Assembly: GCA_014529385.2 (NCBI GenBank)
Contig: CM043944.1
Span: 173,104,740 to 173,168,739, forward strand
Length of the DNA stretch: 64,000 bases
Direction of reading: 5' to 3'
Source of the DNA: Adiantum capillus-veneris
Taxonomy: Eukaryota > Streptophyta > Polypodiopsida > Polypodiales > Pteridaceae
The stretch's first letter is position 1; the number at the start of each line of letters is the position of its first letter. The translations under genes and the position numbers were made by a program. The notes beneath the pieces were generated by a model. It was not told where the DNA came from, ran no database searches, and saw nothing but the letters and a program-made list of their open reading frames with translations. Below are positions 44,371 through 57,704 of this stretch, in pieces.

Positions 44371-44784
44371 CATTAGGGTAAAGGGGCCAATAAAAAACCG
44401 GTCCCTGTAATGGGACCCTAGACTCCCCAAGTTTAAGAAAACTTTTCTCCAATAATGGGTCACAAGTTGGCTATTGCTAGGCTAGTTAGCACGTCTGTCT
44501 AGGGGGTTTGGACCGTTGGATCTGTGATTAAGCCTTGCTGGCCGCTTTGGATCATTACTCCCCTTGGGAGTGGCTTCCCTCTCACACCCACTTTTGTTAC
44601 AAAGGAAATGTTCGTCGGCGCCATACTTTCTCTGCAGAGATCGCTTCATCACCATATTTTTTCTGGAGATAGCAATAGTGGTGCTCTTTCAAATGCTCCC
44701 CTCAGCAATGTATTCCGTGCAACACACAGATCAGGAGCCCCCTCGCGGCTTAGGTGGCCTAAAGTTGGCCCCCTTACCCTAATG
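44371..44784. mobile_element. MITE, 414 bp
   Basis: The ends are inverted repeats CATTAGGGTAARGGGGCC(AA). The interior has no coding frame. The first seven bases, CATTAGG, are the same as in the large TIR element (copies A and B), but the following sequence differs. No clear target duplication is seen. Confidence 0.72.
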
Positions 44785-44986
44785 CGGGTTTCTTTCTCGT
44801 TTTTTTGCACTTAAGCTAGCCATCAAACTCTTCTACTTCCTTTGCTTGTATCACTTAGGTGGCATGCCTTGTGATTTTATCACTTGTTTTTATAAAAACC
44901 ACGAACGCGGGAGTTCCTATTAGAGATAAAGGTAAGCAATTGTGAGTCACAAGGGCTAATGTGTAAGAAAATTGGAGGGGCTGTGT

Positions 44987-44994
<8 letters not shown>

Positions 44995-45032
<38 letters not shown>
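44995..45032. repeat. (GA)n microsatellite
   Basis: About 38 bp of GA dinucleotides. Confidence 0.95.
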
Positions 45033-45037
<5 letters not shown>

Positions 45038-45167
45038 AGAGAGAATTGACATCACAAGTAGTTAACATCACAAGAACAATCCATACCGAGGAGGAGGAAG
45101 AATTGATATTGTTGCAAGTATAAGAGAGGGGAGGAGAGAAGTTGTTAACCTCATGGGAACAACCCTT

Positions 45168-45171
<4 letters not shown>

Positions 45172-45208
<37 letters not shown>
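45172..45208. repeat. (GA)n microsatellite
   Basis: About 36 bp of GA dinucleotides. Confidence 0.95.
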
Positions 45209-45211
<3 letters not shown>

Positions 45212-47467
45212 AGGGAGCAAACAAAGAGAGCATGTTTAGGGAAAAGAAAAAGGAGAGGGATGAAGAGCTACCTTTGAGACATAACACATAGGTCGTGGTT
45301 AGGCATACCAAAAAAGAAGCTTTACAAGAAATCTTTTGTCCTTCTCATCACGGTGCATGAAGAGGTTTGTGTTGAACTATAAAACACAGAGTCTGCCCAT
45401 GGTAAGTGGAGAAGGGTTGGTTCAGATTCATAGTGCAACTTTTTTTAGAGCCACGTTGGTGCCACATCATGAAATACTCACCATGATGCCTTGTGTGCAC
45501 AACCTTTTATAGAGGAAGGGACACTTCTTCTGCTTCTATTCGTGCTATTAGGAGGAATCTTCTCTAGAGAGGTTGTTAGCAATATTGTCTTAAATGTTGA
45601 GTGGGATTCGAACATGGATGCACTCATAGCCACCAACTAGCCTAAACCAACTAACCTGGAATTGTCCATTGTATGTTTGAAGTGGCTTAAAAGGATTATG
45701 TGTGGTTGTTTGGGCCATGCTTGCATCCATCACCACTTGAGTCATTCCCTCGCCACCTGACATTCCTCCAAGGCCTAATTCTCCTCCTCCTCCCTGAGAA
45801 CACATGCCTTTTGTGACCCTTTCACTCTCCATAATACGCCGAAGGGTATGGAAAAGATACCCTCAAATGACCTCTAAACCAAAATAAGTTTGCCTCTACT
45901 AGAGAATGGTCAAAGATGAGCCACAATGGAAAGTGATTGAAGGAGAGGCCTCAAAGAGTGATTGGCCTACCCCATTGAAATCCCAAAAACACAACAAACC
46001 AATCCTAGATCATTTTCTATCTGATGGAGGTGCTAAAGCCAACAAAGGCTCTACACATAAACATAAGTCTAAGGAATACGCTATTTTGTTGTACTACTAC
46101 GAACTTTAAAAAAAGCCTAGGAGTCATGCTCTATGGATGTTCTAAACTTCAACCATGTAGATTTTGCACCATTGTCTCAAGAGGAAAACGGCCAAGGCTT
46201 ATTGAAGAGCGCTTGATAGCCCCTGCCTGGCCTATCGCTTCCTCAACATCTTTTTGGTCCAACCTCTCGCCAATTCCACCACCTTAGCATACGTCATGGG
46301 CCCATGTGTCTCCACTTTATCCCTGACCTCCTCAACACTTTGGGTATCAGCTACCTCCATCAGATCTCGCCAAAGGGCTTCGAATTCCATATGAACGCCC
46401 GAAAATCTTCATCCAACCTTTGCTTTAGATCATCTAGCTTTCTCTTTAGCTCATGCATCTGCATCAATGTCACATACCGGCTTTAAAAAGCCATTTTCAA
46501 AGCTTCGCATTTCATTTTTTCTTCTGCAAGTAGTCCATCAAACCACTGCTTTGCACTTCCAAGAACCAGTAGCGAAAATTTTTGTAACGCACCTTCTTCT
46601 CTTGTCAACCTGTTTTCCAGCACGAACAGACCGTAGTCTTGCAGCTAGGTTTTTGCATCTCCAACCCTAGTGAAGATAGGAAAACCCATCCACGCTATCT
46701 TGCACAACACTTGCTTTTCAAAATTTGCACTTCACCTGCTTCGAAACCACGACTTCATCTTCAAATAGGAGCAATCAAATAGCTCCTCCGTGGGGGCACT
46801 AGAAGATGGATAGGGGGAAAGGGGAACACGCCCAACACACAAACAACACGCCTCTCTATAGCCCAGGATAATCACTGCACCCCTAAACACTAGAGTCCAC
46901 TTTCAAAACTCAACAATCTCACAAGCAAACCACCTTTTGCACACAACTACACACGCAAGCACTCATTGCAATACCACCAACACGACCAATCATTTTGCAT
47001 ATGCTCAATTCACTGCATTCACCACACATGCACAACCTCTCTCTATCTCCCTTTGGAAAATCTTACCTGGGGGCGACACACCTGCTGGCACATGCCCAAA
47101 AACACAAACACAAAAACAGAGAAGAGAAGGGGAAGAGGGAATTGACACAATTGGACAACAATGATGGCTTCATATAATCTATACAACATCATATACAATG
47201 GGCTCCAAGCTGGCACAAGTATCGGCGAGCTGAACACATTCTCTGGCAGCCCTCTCGGCTCCACACAAGCTTCACTCCTCCATGGCCACACCTTGGCAAT
47301 ACACCATGGCCCCTCCCATCAAAAAAATAAAAAAAAGGCCAATCAAATTTGAAAAATTACCCCTTATATGAGATGTCTAGGGCTTCCCCAAGAAAAAAAA
47401 TTATTTTCTACCCCGTGCAACTCAAATTGGGCTCTTTTTTAGAACCTTATCTCTTCCACATACTTGG

Positions 47468-47539
47468 TGTTACCATATACATGTGGTAGTGATGTGTGTG
47501 AACACACTTAGGACCGTCGGGCCATTTTTTTCCTCACTA
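47468..47539 (+). repeat. 5' LTR of old Copia, left part
   Basis: It starts TGTTACCATATACATG and matches the 3' LTR start TGCTACCATATACATG. It is interrupted after CCTCACTA by TIR copy B. Confidence 0.93.
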
Positions 47540-50500
47540 CATTAGGAAAAATATGAACCCTCTAGGGGCCCTTTGGGATTAAGGTTAATTAGAGGCCAGC
47601 CAATAGGAAGAGGGTGGTGAACACACTCTATACCCTTAAAAAAGTAGGGGGACAAGGTAGCCTTACACCTCTTAATGGCCTCTTACCTAGTGAGAAGGTA
47701 AGGGAGGTGGCTAGGGGAAAGGGAGGGGGGACCACTTTGACCTTTTTTCCCCCACCTTTTGGCCCGGATTTAAAAATACATTAAAAATTTCAAAATTTCA
47801 AAAAATTTCAAATTTCAAGTTTTCCCTCCTTAAAAGGTCCCCTAACTTATTTCATGGTCAAAAAAGTATTTTTGACCTCCAAAAGTAAAAAACGTGCAAT
47901 AAAAAATTCCAAAAAATTATTTTTTTTCAAAAAATTTCAAAACATCATTTTCCACCCTCCAAAGTCTTTCCAAACCTATTCTATAGCTAAAAGTGATATT
48001 CTCTCTCTACAAACCCTTTTCCAAGCTCTCCATGGCTGCAACAACCACATGCACCCCCTATAGTCCAACATTATCTTTCTACTAGCTTTCTCCCATCTCC
48101 ATTGTAGCACCAAGCAAGCTTCTTCCCCATCTCTTCCCCTTGCCCACCACATAGTTCCACACCAAGCTAGCTCCTCTCCCTTCTCTCACCTCCATTACAG
48201 CATGAAACAAGATTCTCCTCCTTCTACTTTCATTCACTCGCACTACATGGAAACCTCTACTCCCGAAGGTGGAAAAAGCATCAACTCACATGACTTGCAT
48301 ACCACAAGAACAGGAAGTGTGAATAGTGCATGGGCATTGCAAGGATCCATCTCCAACATAAAGATAGAATGGTGAGAAAACTACCCTTGTAGCTTACATT
48401 CAGAGTTTAAGATCATCTCCATCTTTAAGTTTATCATGCTGGAGGGAATAAACCTCTTTATGGCTTTCAATGTTTAGGCTTCACACCTCATAACATTGGG
48501 TGGTGCTATTTTGTTGATGGCTTTGGTGCGCCATCTATAGTTTTGTAGCATGTGATTGAGTCTCACAATGTAAGTAAGTTGTGTTATCTATGGAGAGTCA
48601 TCAAAGATTTTTCTTATAATTTATTCTTTGTGTAGTTGTCATTAGATTATTAGAATGATATCATTTTGTACTTTATAACTTTGTGCTCACATAATTTGTT
48701 GTTTACTTACAGAGTCAACTTGTTTTGAGAGGACATGAGCAAGTAACCATGTGCAGAGATGGAAATCACCCTATTTTTGTTCCGTGAGGAACATTTCACT
48801 ACCGTGTTAAAAGATTTTGGTAAGAATAGTAGGATTTTTGTAGAATCTTGAACCAATAGGTACTCTCTAGGAGCTCTTATAAAAGCCATCCCTATAGTAC
48901 TACTATCTTCCCTAGTGTCATAGACACACAAATACTCGTGTATATGAATCTCTAGATGAGAAAGACAAATACTTGTAAGAGAAGCCTAACAGCAACAACA
49001 TTATCTCCATTTGTAATTATTTTTATGAGGCTGGATTCCTCTATAAATGCAATATAAATATTTCTTTTTGTTAAATGGTGTCGCACTGAGGGAGAGTATT
49101 TTATTTAGATTACTGGAGTTTCATACAGATTTGAGAAATATTGTTGATTTTTTTGGATATTCTGATTTGTCTGTAAGATGTTTGAAGTTTCAAGTCTTAA
49201 TCATTCCACCATGAAGAAATTCATGCAATATTTTGATTTCAGTTTAATCACTAATGGTCATTCTTATTAAGTGGATCATAACCTTTGTCAAGATGTCCTC
49301 ATTTGGGGATGTTGAATATATATCAATAGCAACATTTCAAAACGTGAGAAAGCTCAATTCTTGCTTTCCAAAATGTTATTGTTTCCATACTATTCCTATG
49401 CCAAGCTTGACTTAGAGAAATGACAACTTGAGATGGAGGTGTAGATATATAGGGGTGAATTATTATTGATTCTTGTTTCATCATATATATTATAAAGCCT
49501 TTGAGTTTCCACCTTTTTGAGTAGTGTTGACAAGTTTTTGGTATCAAACCTTCTTAAATATCCCTATTCATTCGCAATTGGTAGCTATTTATTTGGTATT
49601 GTTAAAGATCATACCAATAGCTATCACCTTGTGAACTTAATTGTTGAATTGCGGATTTGATTTTTACTATGTAGCTCATTTGGATAGAGAAAGTGTAAAC
49701 ATAAATTATAGATACATGCATTGTTAACATAGAAGATATGTATCACTCGAACCTATATAACTGCTAATCAAGAAACCTTTGGTCGGATACTATAACAATA
49801 GGGGTCACATGTGGTTTTAAATACCAAAGAAATGGCTTAACCAAAACATTTCCAAGAACACGAGGTGAACACAAGGAAGTAAAAATTGGCTCCTTGTTTG
49901 GTTGATTTCTAGTGCTAAATGTTCTGAGTGCACAAAATTTGTGAGGCCTTTGACCTTGCGAGTTCACTAAAGTATATGTAACATAGCACATGTGTTCAAC
50001 AGAAGGGAATTTATATTCTTGTAAAGTTACAGAAACATGTGTAGGTAAGGTCTATAAGGGCTACTTTCAATCCATTGTGGTGAACGGACATGATATAGGA
50101 AAATTTGATATAGTGAATACTCCGGACATCAAACACTACAACTCTATCTCATGGCCATACATTAAAACAAAGCCCCTATTTGTCATTTTGAAGCCCCAGA
50201 GACCCTCAACAAGAGGGACCACAACGGCGCGTAGAATGCCCATCCAGGCACAAATAGGGACCAAGATATTTCCAAGAACAGGGGATGGACACAAGGAAGT
50301 AAAAAATGGTTGATAAGCACGATACAAGGTTTAGGTATCTGCCATTTGGGGGGGGGAGGGGTTGCTTTGAACACATTAAACTGCCCAGTTCTATCTCATG
50401 GACATGCATTAAAAAAAGCTTGTACATGTCATTTTAGGGGCCCAGGGACCCTCAACAAGAGGGGCCACAAGGGCGCGCAAACTGGCCATCCAAAATGACA

Positions 50501-52864
50501 AGTACAAGATTTTTTTTTAATTGAAGTGTTGGACTTTTAGGCTGTTTTCAAGAGCTTCTAGTGTTCAATTGGCTCTGAATTTGTCTGGGCTTGTCTCACA
50601 TAAATTTGTTCATCTCGTCGCGCTCTTCGACTATCGTGTGATGCAAAAAATTCATATCCTACTCGGATTTTCCAAAAATCAACGTGCAAGTTGGAAATTT
50701 CTTAAAAAATGATGTAAAACAGACATTTCTTACTTTTTCCTTAATCTACGGGCTCGAACGGGCATTAAAACTATGGAATCTGAAAATACTCAGAGAACCA
50801 ATGTTTTTTATTGTGTTAAGGACTGCATTTCCTACATACAAAACTTTCTCAAAATCTCACCCTAACACCTTTAAAAGTGGCTTCCAAGGAGTGCCCTCAA
50901 TCAAAAATTGAAACTGAAGGAAAACAATCAGAATGAACTCCTAGACTGTGTACAAACTTTAAAATAACCAAAATTTCCTTTAAAAAAAAGTTATTGCTAA
51001 AAATTTGAAAATAGACCACCCTTAGACTTCCCACAATGATAGAAATCAAAAGGTTCAAGGAGAGGTCTGGTGTCACAAGTGCATGGTAGGAATCTAATCG
51101 AGGCTTATTCTGTCAAGATCTCTTATACTTTATTATGTCTTCTCATGTACAATCTTACCAAACAAAAACAAACTTACACTTTAAATGACTACAAATTTTA
51201 TTTAACTTATCAAACAATCTAAAATATGGTAGACCTAGAGTGCTCTTACACATCAACAAACAAAAAAGTCCAAATTTCTTCTCATTAACTTTGATAAACA
51301 TACATCTGTGAACACTTTACAAGGAGTAGTGTGGTCATAGTTCTTACATCCATTCCATGACATGGTATGCTCCTGGGGTGACCTATCACATAAAAATATC
51401 TTTGGTAGGAGTGCCCTCTTGTTAGGAAAGAGTGTGTTGCTGCTGATGAAAAGTTTTTGCATTGTCCTACTAGGGATCTCTTCATGTCAACATAATGATT
51501 TTTGGTGTAGTGGGAGCCACATTGCCGCTGAGGAGAGCTTTGTGCCACCGTAAAAGCTTCATGTTATGCCAGTTCCTTGAGCCGTTCTTGCAAACAACGC
51601 CACTCAACTAGCATAGCAAGAGGTCACCTTGTAACAAAAACATGTATGAATTCAACATTTGCAAGCTATATAATGAAGACACTTGTTAAGTATATGTTGT
51701 AGAAATTTGCAAGTATTTCTATCTCGCTAGGAATAAACAATATAAAAATATACATTAGGATGAGACTACCACCCCTAATAAGCATGGATTTGAAGCACCT
51801 ACCTGCAAGATGTAACAAAGAAGACTGTTTTAGAGGAAAAGTGGTGACACTTGGCCTCTCTAACCTGCAGCCTTTCACTATTTGTGCATAAAAGCAACCT
51901 TTGTGCCAAGCACTACAAAACAAGTAGAGGCAACACCTTAGACTTCAAAGTTTATGATAAGAAGAACACAATCAAAAGTAAGAAATATATTGTTACCTTG
52001 CATAAAGGGGTGTTTTATTCAAATATGTGATGGTATTGGCAAGATATTGAAGAATCGTCAACATTCATCTCACGGATGCTACGACGTTCCTGGGATGACC
52101 TCTGCTCACCCTCACGTGCGGCCTTCGATGCAAACGTTGCGAACAAGCAAATATGTATGCATACGATTTGTGATGTCCTTGAGCACCATTGTAGTTGTTG
52201 CATGAGGAAGCAAAGGATGAAAAGAGAGAGGGGGGAGGGAGAGAGAGGAACATGGGAGAAGACAAGGGGGTAGTGGGGGAGAGAGAGAGAGAGTGGAGAA
52301 GGAGGGAGAAGGGGGCAGGGAGGGAGAGGGAGGAACATGGGAGGAGAGAAGGGGACAGTGGGAGAGAGGGAGAGAGGGGAGGAGGAGGAGAGAAGGGGCA
52401 GGGAGGGAGAGGAGAGGGAGAAAGGAGGGAGGAGGAAGAGAGAAGAAAGGTTTTTTTTTTGGGGGGGGAGTTTTTTTTTGAAAAATTGGACTTTTAGTGC
52501 TTGTAAGTTTAAAAAAATGTCAAAAAATACTTTTTTGAGATGGATATATGTTGGGGGAGAGTTTTAAGTCAAAAATAAGTAAAAATAACTTAAAAAAAAA
52601 AAAGTCAAATTTTGGCTCTTAGTGATCCACGTTTTTGATGATGTGGCCATACCTCTTTACTCCCTTCACTTTCAAAAAGCTAGAGAGAGAAGGTGACCTC
52701 TTAGATCCACATCCTACATGTGTCTAAAAAAAAGGCTAGAAAAGCCTACTCAAAACTAGCTTCTTGAATGGCCTTGTCCCCTTAACCCTACACACCATTA
52801 GCCTTAATCCCTAAAAATTAGGATTCCTTACAAGGCCAATGCAAGGTTCATATTTCTCCTAATG
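47540..52864. mobile_element. Large non-autonomous TIR DNA transposon, copy B (5.3 kb)
   Basis: It has the same ends (CATTAGGARAAATATGAAC inverted) and the same interior order as copy A, with differences only every hundred bases or so. It is 874 bp shorter, almost all because the palindromic array of copy A is reduced here to one left arm (50340-50510) joined to the array's right flank, and the poly-G is shorter. The 3' LTR of the host Copia gives the empty site: CCTCACTA joins GGAGG, with at most one extra A duplicated by the insertion. No transposase frame is visible. Confidence 0.9.
52205..52455. repeat. Purine-only block in TIR copy B
   Basis: GA/GGA-rich, and equivalent to 15540-15795 in copy A. 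Confidence 0.85.
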
Positions 52865-53020
52865 AGGAGGGTTTTTTCTCATGCATTGTATATACGCCCA
52901 TCATTCTAGGGCTATCTATCTTTCTATTGCCCACAAAGTAATATACTCTTTGTTGTGTGCCTTGAGCTTCCTTCGTCTTCTCCAAGCTGTGTGTGTTTTC
53001 CTGCAACCCTAATTCCAACA
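52865..53020 (+). repeat. 5' LTR of old Copia, right part
   Basis: It resumes AGGAGGG after TIR copy B and ends CCCTAATTCCAACA, directly before the primer site at 53021. Confidence 0.93.
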
Positions 53021-53021
53021 A

Positions 53022-53037
53022 TCGGTATCAGAGCAGG
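53022..53037 (+). other. Primer binding site of old Copia
   Basis: TCGGTATCAGAGCAGG, one base after the LTR end; one mismatch from the common TGGTATCAGAGC. Confidence 0.85.
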
Positions 53038-53360
53038 TTGCCCTCTCAGGCTTAGCCAGCAACATGCTTGCTCACTTTCTCCGATCTTGGCAAGCGTTCA
53101 CATGTTGGCTAATATTCTAAGCAAGATCAAAGAGCTTAGTCTACTCAGATTTATAATTCGGGCTCATTTTGGCCTCCATTTCCACTACAAGCAGTACTGT
53201 GCAGGCTATTTTGTCATTTTGTGTAGAATTTTTGTCAGTGCTATTTTTTGCATAACAGGTCCCTTAAAGGCTTCTACGGTTTATGCTATATAGCATATGC
53301 TGTTCCCACTTCGTTTCTCCTCTTTTCAGGCATTTCTCACATCAGGTATAGACATTCTCC

Positions 53361-54290
53361 ATGGCCGACAACAACACAGATGTGTTCAAGATGTTTGCTG
53401 TCGAGGATAGATTGGATGGGGATAATTATCCTATGTGGGCTTACATGATGCAACATGTCCTTGTGTCAAAGGGTGTTTGGGATATTGTGCAGGGCATTGA
53501 TGTACGTCCTAGTTCTGAGGATGTAGGCGATGTTGAGGATGTTGCAGGTCTTGCTGCAAGGATTGCTGCTGTTAGAGTTGTTTTGCCTATGGTAGAACAA
53601 GCTCTTTGGGATGTAAAAGATGCACAGATCATGCATTGATTGTGTTGTCTGTGAAGCGCACTATTACTCCCCACATTTGTTCAATGAAATCTACAAAACA
53701 GGCTTGGGATATTTTGGCTAGTCTTTATGCAAGTCGCAATGAGGCAAAAATTGCATTGCTACGTAAAGAGCTGGACTTGAAGAATATGCATGAGGAAGAT
53801 GATATGGACACTTTCCTTGCTGGTGTCAAAGATATCAATGAGCAACTTATTTTTGCAGGTGGTCATTTCAGACAGTTCCCTTGTGCAGACTGTTCTTGAT
53901 GCCTTGCCAGATTCTTACCAGACTTTTGCTAGTACTTGGAGACTTATGACCCAAGGAAACCCTGTAGTTGTCAAGTTTGATGCATTGTGCACATTACTGT
54001 TGCAAGATTCTCTTTCCAAAAAAAACAAGACTAGATAATGTGTAGTCGAACAAGCTTTTATTGCCACTCAAAGGAAAGGCGGTAACAGCAATGCAACCAC
54101 TTTTCATGGTTCTTCTACGAGTGGAAAATCACCTATTTCTAATGCTCTACTAGCAGCAATATGTCTGGGAATTCTGGTGATAAGGGCAAAAAGAGATTCG
54201 TTACCATTACTGTAAAGCTAATGATCACTTGATCAAATAGTGTCCAAAGTTGAAGGCCAAAGAGGCTAAGAAGAAAGAGGGTGGTTCCAC
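53361..54290 (+). pseudogene. Copia gag remnant
   Basis: The start MADNNTDVFKMFAVEDRLDG, then NYPMWAYMMQHVL, is the usual Copia gag N-terminus. WDILASLYASRNEAKIALLR and MDTFLAGVKDINEQL follow in other frames. A zinc knuckle relic (YCKANDHLIK, stop, CPKLKAKE) lies at about 54210-54265. At least three frame changes and stops separate these blocks, so no gag protein can be made. Confidence 0.88.
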
Positions 54291-54299
54291 AGCAAATGT

Positions 54300-54828
54300 T
54301 GGTTCCACTACAAATGCAACTATTGTTGAGTCTTTTGTGAAAGGAGATTGTGATGCTGGTGTTGATGCTAAATGGGCTTTTAGTGCAGAGTGTACCTATA
54401 ATCCTGTTGTTCATGATGCATGCATGTCAGCTGCTGCTGCAGATTCACATGTATGGTATTTTGACAGTTGTGCTACAAAGCACATTACCTCACATCGTGA
54501 TTTGCTCACCTTTGTTGAGTGTATCCCTCATGGGAATTCAGTCACTTGTGCCAGCAATGTCTCTTATCTGGTTCAGGGACTCGGGAGTGGGAAAGATTGT
54601 GCTTACTGCTATAATGGTAGTTCCTTCACACTTATTGATGCACTTTATGTACTTGGGATCAAGAAGAATCTTTTGTCTATATCTGCACTTGATAGACTTT
54701 GTATGGTAGTCAAATTTGTGGATGACAGATGTACAGTAAATGATCTCAGTTTCAGTGATGAAGCTGTTGCATCTCACATTTTATGCCGTGGGTTGTATAA
54801 GCTCACTTTGTATGGAAAGTGTGGGTAG
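54300..54828 (+). pseudogene. Copia protease region
   Basis: WYFDSCATKHITSHRD matches the Copia protease site, with the Gly of DSGA changed to Cys. YVLGIKKNLLSISALDR closes the domain. The frame ends in TAG at 54826-54828, before the integrase part. Confidence 0.88.
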
Positions 54829-55737
54829 AATTTTACAAACACAATTGTGGATTCTAAGGCTATTTCAGATGCAAAACTTTGGCATGCATGTTTTGGAAAT
54901 CAGAATTTTGTCAGTTTGTTGCGTTTGCAAAAATTTGATAAGGTTTCTTCTTTGCCGCCTCTTGAAGCACCTGTCAAACATGTTTGCGAAGGTTGTATTT
55001 TGGGTAAGATGTAGTGTTCGAAGTTTCCAAAGGATGGTTTAGTAAGGGCCACATGCAGGTTGCAGCTTGTGCATAGTGATATTTGTGGGACCATGCAAAC
55101 TCCATCCTTGAGAAATTACCTTTACTTCGTGACTTTTATTGATGATTAATCTAGATATGCATGGTTATATCCGCTCAAAGCAAAGGCCGAAATATTTATG
55201 TGCTTTAAACAATTTCTGAATGTCTCAAAATGTACTATGGGCACCCTCCATTCCGATCGAGGGGGGGAGTATATGTCTCATGAATTTAATGCATTTCTGG
55301 CTAGTCGTGGGATAAAACACCAATCTACAATGCCTTATACGCCTCAGCAAAATGGTGTTGTTGAGAGGGAAAACAAGTCACTTATAGAAATGGCACGATG
55401 TATGGTCAAAAGTCAAGCTTTATCACATTTGTTTTGGCTTGAGGCCATCATGTGTGCCACTTATGTACTTAACAGGTGTCCTACAAAAGATTTGTAGTCT
55501 ATGACTCCATATGAAGCATGGCATGATAAAAAGAATTCTATTGAGCACATGCATGCTTTTGGTTGTTTGGCATATGCTTTGGTATCACAAGCACAACACA
55601 AAAAATTGGATGATAAGGCTATCAAATGTATTTTTGTTGGTTATAGTGCTGAAAGCAAAGGTTACACGTTGTATCATCCACAAATAAAGCATATTCTGGT
55701 TTCATGGAATGTTGTGTTTATGGAAGATTCTGTTTAG
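54829..55737 (+). pseudogene. Copia integrase remnant
   Basis: Zinc-binding relics KLWHACFG and VCEGCILGK are followed by the catalytic core: LVHSDICGTM (Asp), LHSDRGGEYMS (Asp) and PQQNGVVERENKS (Glu). The C-terminal part reads MTPYEAWHDKK, then HAFGCLAYAL and KCIFVGYSAESKGY. Stops at about 55013, 55149, 55497 and 55737 break it. Confidence 0.9.
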
Positions 55738-56049
55738 CCCTTGTTGTCATGTACTAAGGACAGTAATGTAAGCTCACAAGACATTTATGACACTTTATTG
55801 CCTCTTTTCAGTGGTGGAAGTTCAAATGTAAATTCCAATGAGGCAAATGTACAACCTATGGGGGTTTCTGAAGATGTTACAAATCAGCCTATTACTGATG
55901 CACATGTATGATGCACTTAATGAGGAAAGGGCTGAAAATGAGCAGGCTAGAGGTATGCCAAAATGAATGGTGCATACATTATGTGATAGTAAATTGGATG
56001 CACCTTTGTTTAGTCACACTCGTTCAGACTCTCACCATGCATCTTATGC

Positions 56050-57620
56050 ATCAGATTGTTATGCTTTGGCTATGTCTAGCTTACATGATGTTAAAGAAGC
56101 TCTCTCTTTTGATGAAGCACAAAATTCAAAAAATTGGATGGTTGCCATGCAATCAGAATACGATGCACTTATACAAAATGATACATGGACTTTATGTGAT
56201 TTTCCTCCTAGCAAAAAGCCATTGGTAAGAAGTGAGTTTACAAGTTGAAATGCAAGCCGTATGGTGAGATTGATCGCTATAAGGCTCGACTTGTTGCAAA
56301 GGGTTATGCACAACAAAAAGGCATAGATTATGAAGAGACTTTTGCTCCCACTTGTCTATGACTACAATGCATTTTCTATGTGCATTGGCAGCTCCTTTTG
56401 GTTGGGATGTACATCAATCAGACATTGTTACTGCTTTCTTGAATGGTGACATATTTGAGGATGCTTATATAGCACAGCCTTGTGATTTTGTCAAGAAAGG
56501 ACAAGAGGATAAGGTGTGCAAATGTAACAAAGTTTTATATGGGTTGAAGCAATCTCCTCGTGCTTGGTATGAGAAGGTTGACACTCATTTGGTCAAATGA
56601 GGCTTTTGTAATAGTCCAACAAAAAAGCACATTGTATGTAAAAGCGTGGTGGTGATGTACTGCTCACTGTGGTTCTCTATGTGGATGATTTGTTGATCAT
56701 TAGACCAAAGGAGAGACACATTGCTGAATTTAAGGCTAATTTGAATGCTACTTTCAAGATGAAAGATTTGGGGTTGCTGCATCATTACTTGGGTATACAC
56801 TTTAGGCAGTGTGATAATGGTATTGCCTTGTGTCAAAAAATTTACATAGAGACATTGCTATGTAAGTTTGTACTTGAGGATTGCAAATTTATTGCCACTC
56901 CCATGGAAACAGGTTTGAAATTGAGTCTTCATGATGTTGGTGATCCTGTAGATGTCACTCTACCAAACTGCTAGATGCCTCATTTATGTATGCAACACAA
57001 GGCCAGATATTCAGTTTGCAGTCTCACAAGTCAACAGATTTATGCATAGCCTAGGGTCTAAGCATTGCAGGATGTCAAGAGGATTTTTTCCTACTTAAGT
57101 GGTACTTTACATGTTGTCTTGTTTTATCCCAAGGGGGGTCATTGCTGTCAGACTTACATGCTTTTTCGAACTCATATTGGGCTGGTTGTTTTGACACATG
57201 AGTGTCCACAAGTGGTTTTTGTTTCATTCTTGGCAGCTCATGCATATCATGGTGGAGAAAGAAGCAACCTACTGTAGCCACTTCTAGTTGTGAGGCTGAC
57301 TAGTACAGAGCAGTCTTCACAGCTACGGTTGAGTGTGAATGGATCTGACGCCTTATGGCTGATTTGGGTGTTGGACTAGACACTGCCAACACTATCTACA
57401 CTGACAGTAAGAGCGCATTGGCAGTTGTGAGGTACCCAGTTTTTCACGCTCACACAAAGCACATTAAGGTGCATTACCACTATGTTAGGGAGGGATCTCA
57501 ACAGGAGAGATTAGCTTGGCTTATGTGCCAACATAGGACAACCTTGCAGATCTTTTCACAAAGGCATTATCTCATGAGAAGTTCAAAGATTTCCGCAAAG
57601 CTTTGGGCTTACTCCCCTTT
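56050..57620 (+). pseudogene. Copia reverse transcriptase and RNase H remnant
   Basis: RT blocks in order: [76 protein letters not shown], and the catalytic VLYVDDLLII at about 56670-56700. RNase H follows with YTDSKSALAVV and HAHTKHIKVHYHYVRE. Several stops and frameshifts (for example near 56360, 56600, 56972 and 57302) make it inactive. Confidence 0.9.
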
Positions 57621-57704
57621 GTGGACTCATCCTGTCCTCAGGGCATGGCACTTCCCTTTACTCATGTGCCAGCTCTCATTCACTGTATCACTCCAGGGGG
57701 GATT

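Larger units (their letters stand above)
44785..47467. other. Intergenic, no gene recognised
   Basis: There are two (GA)n tracts (44995-45032 and 45172-45208) and otherwise only short frames. A 5 bp CTTGG at 47463-47467 is the left target duplication of the Copia element that follows. Confidence 0.5.
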
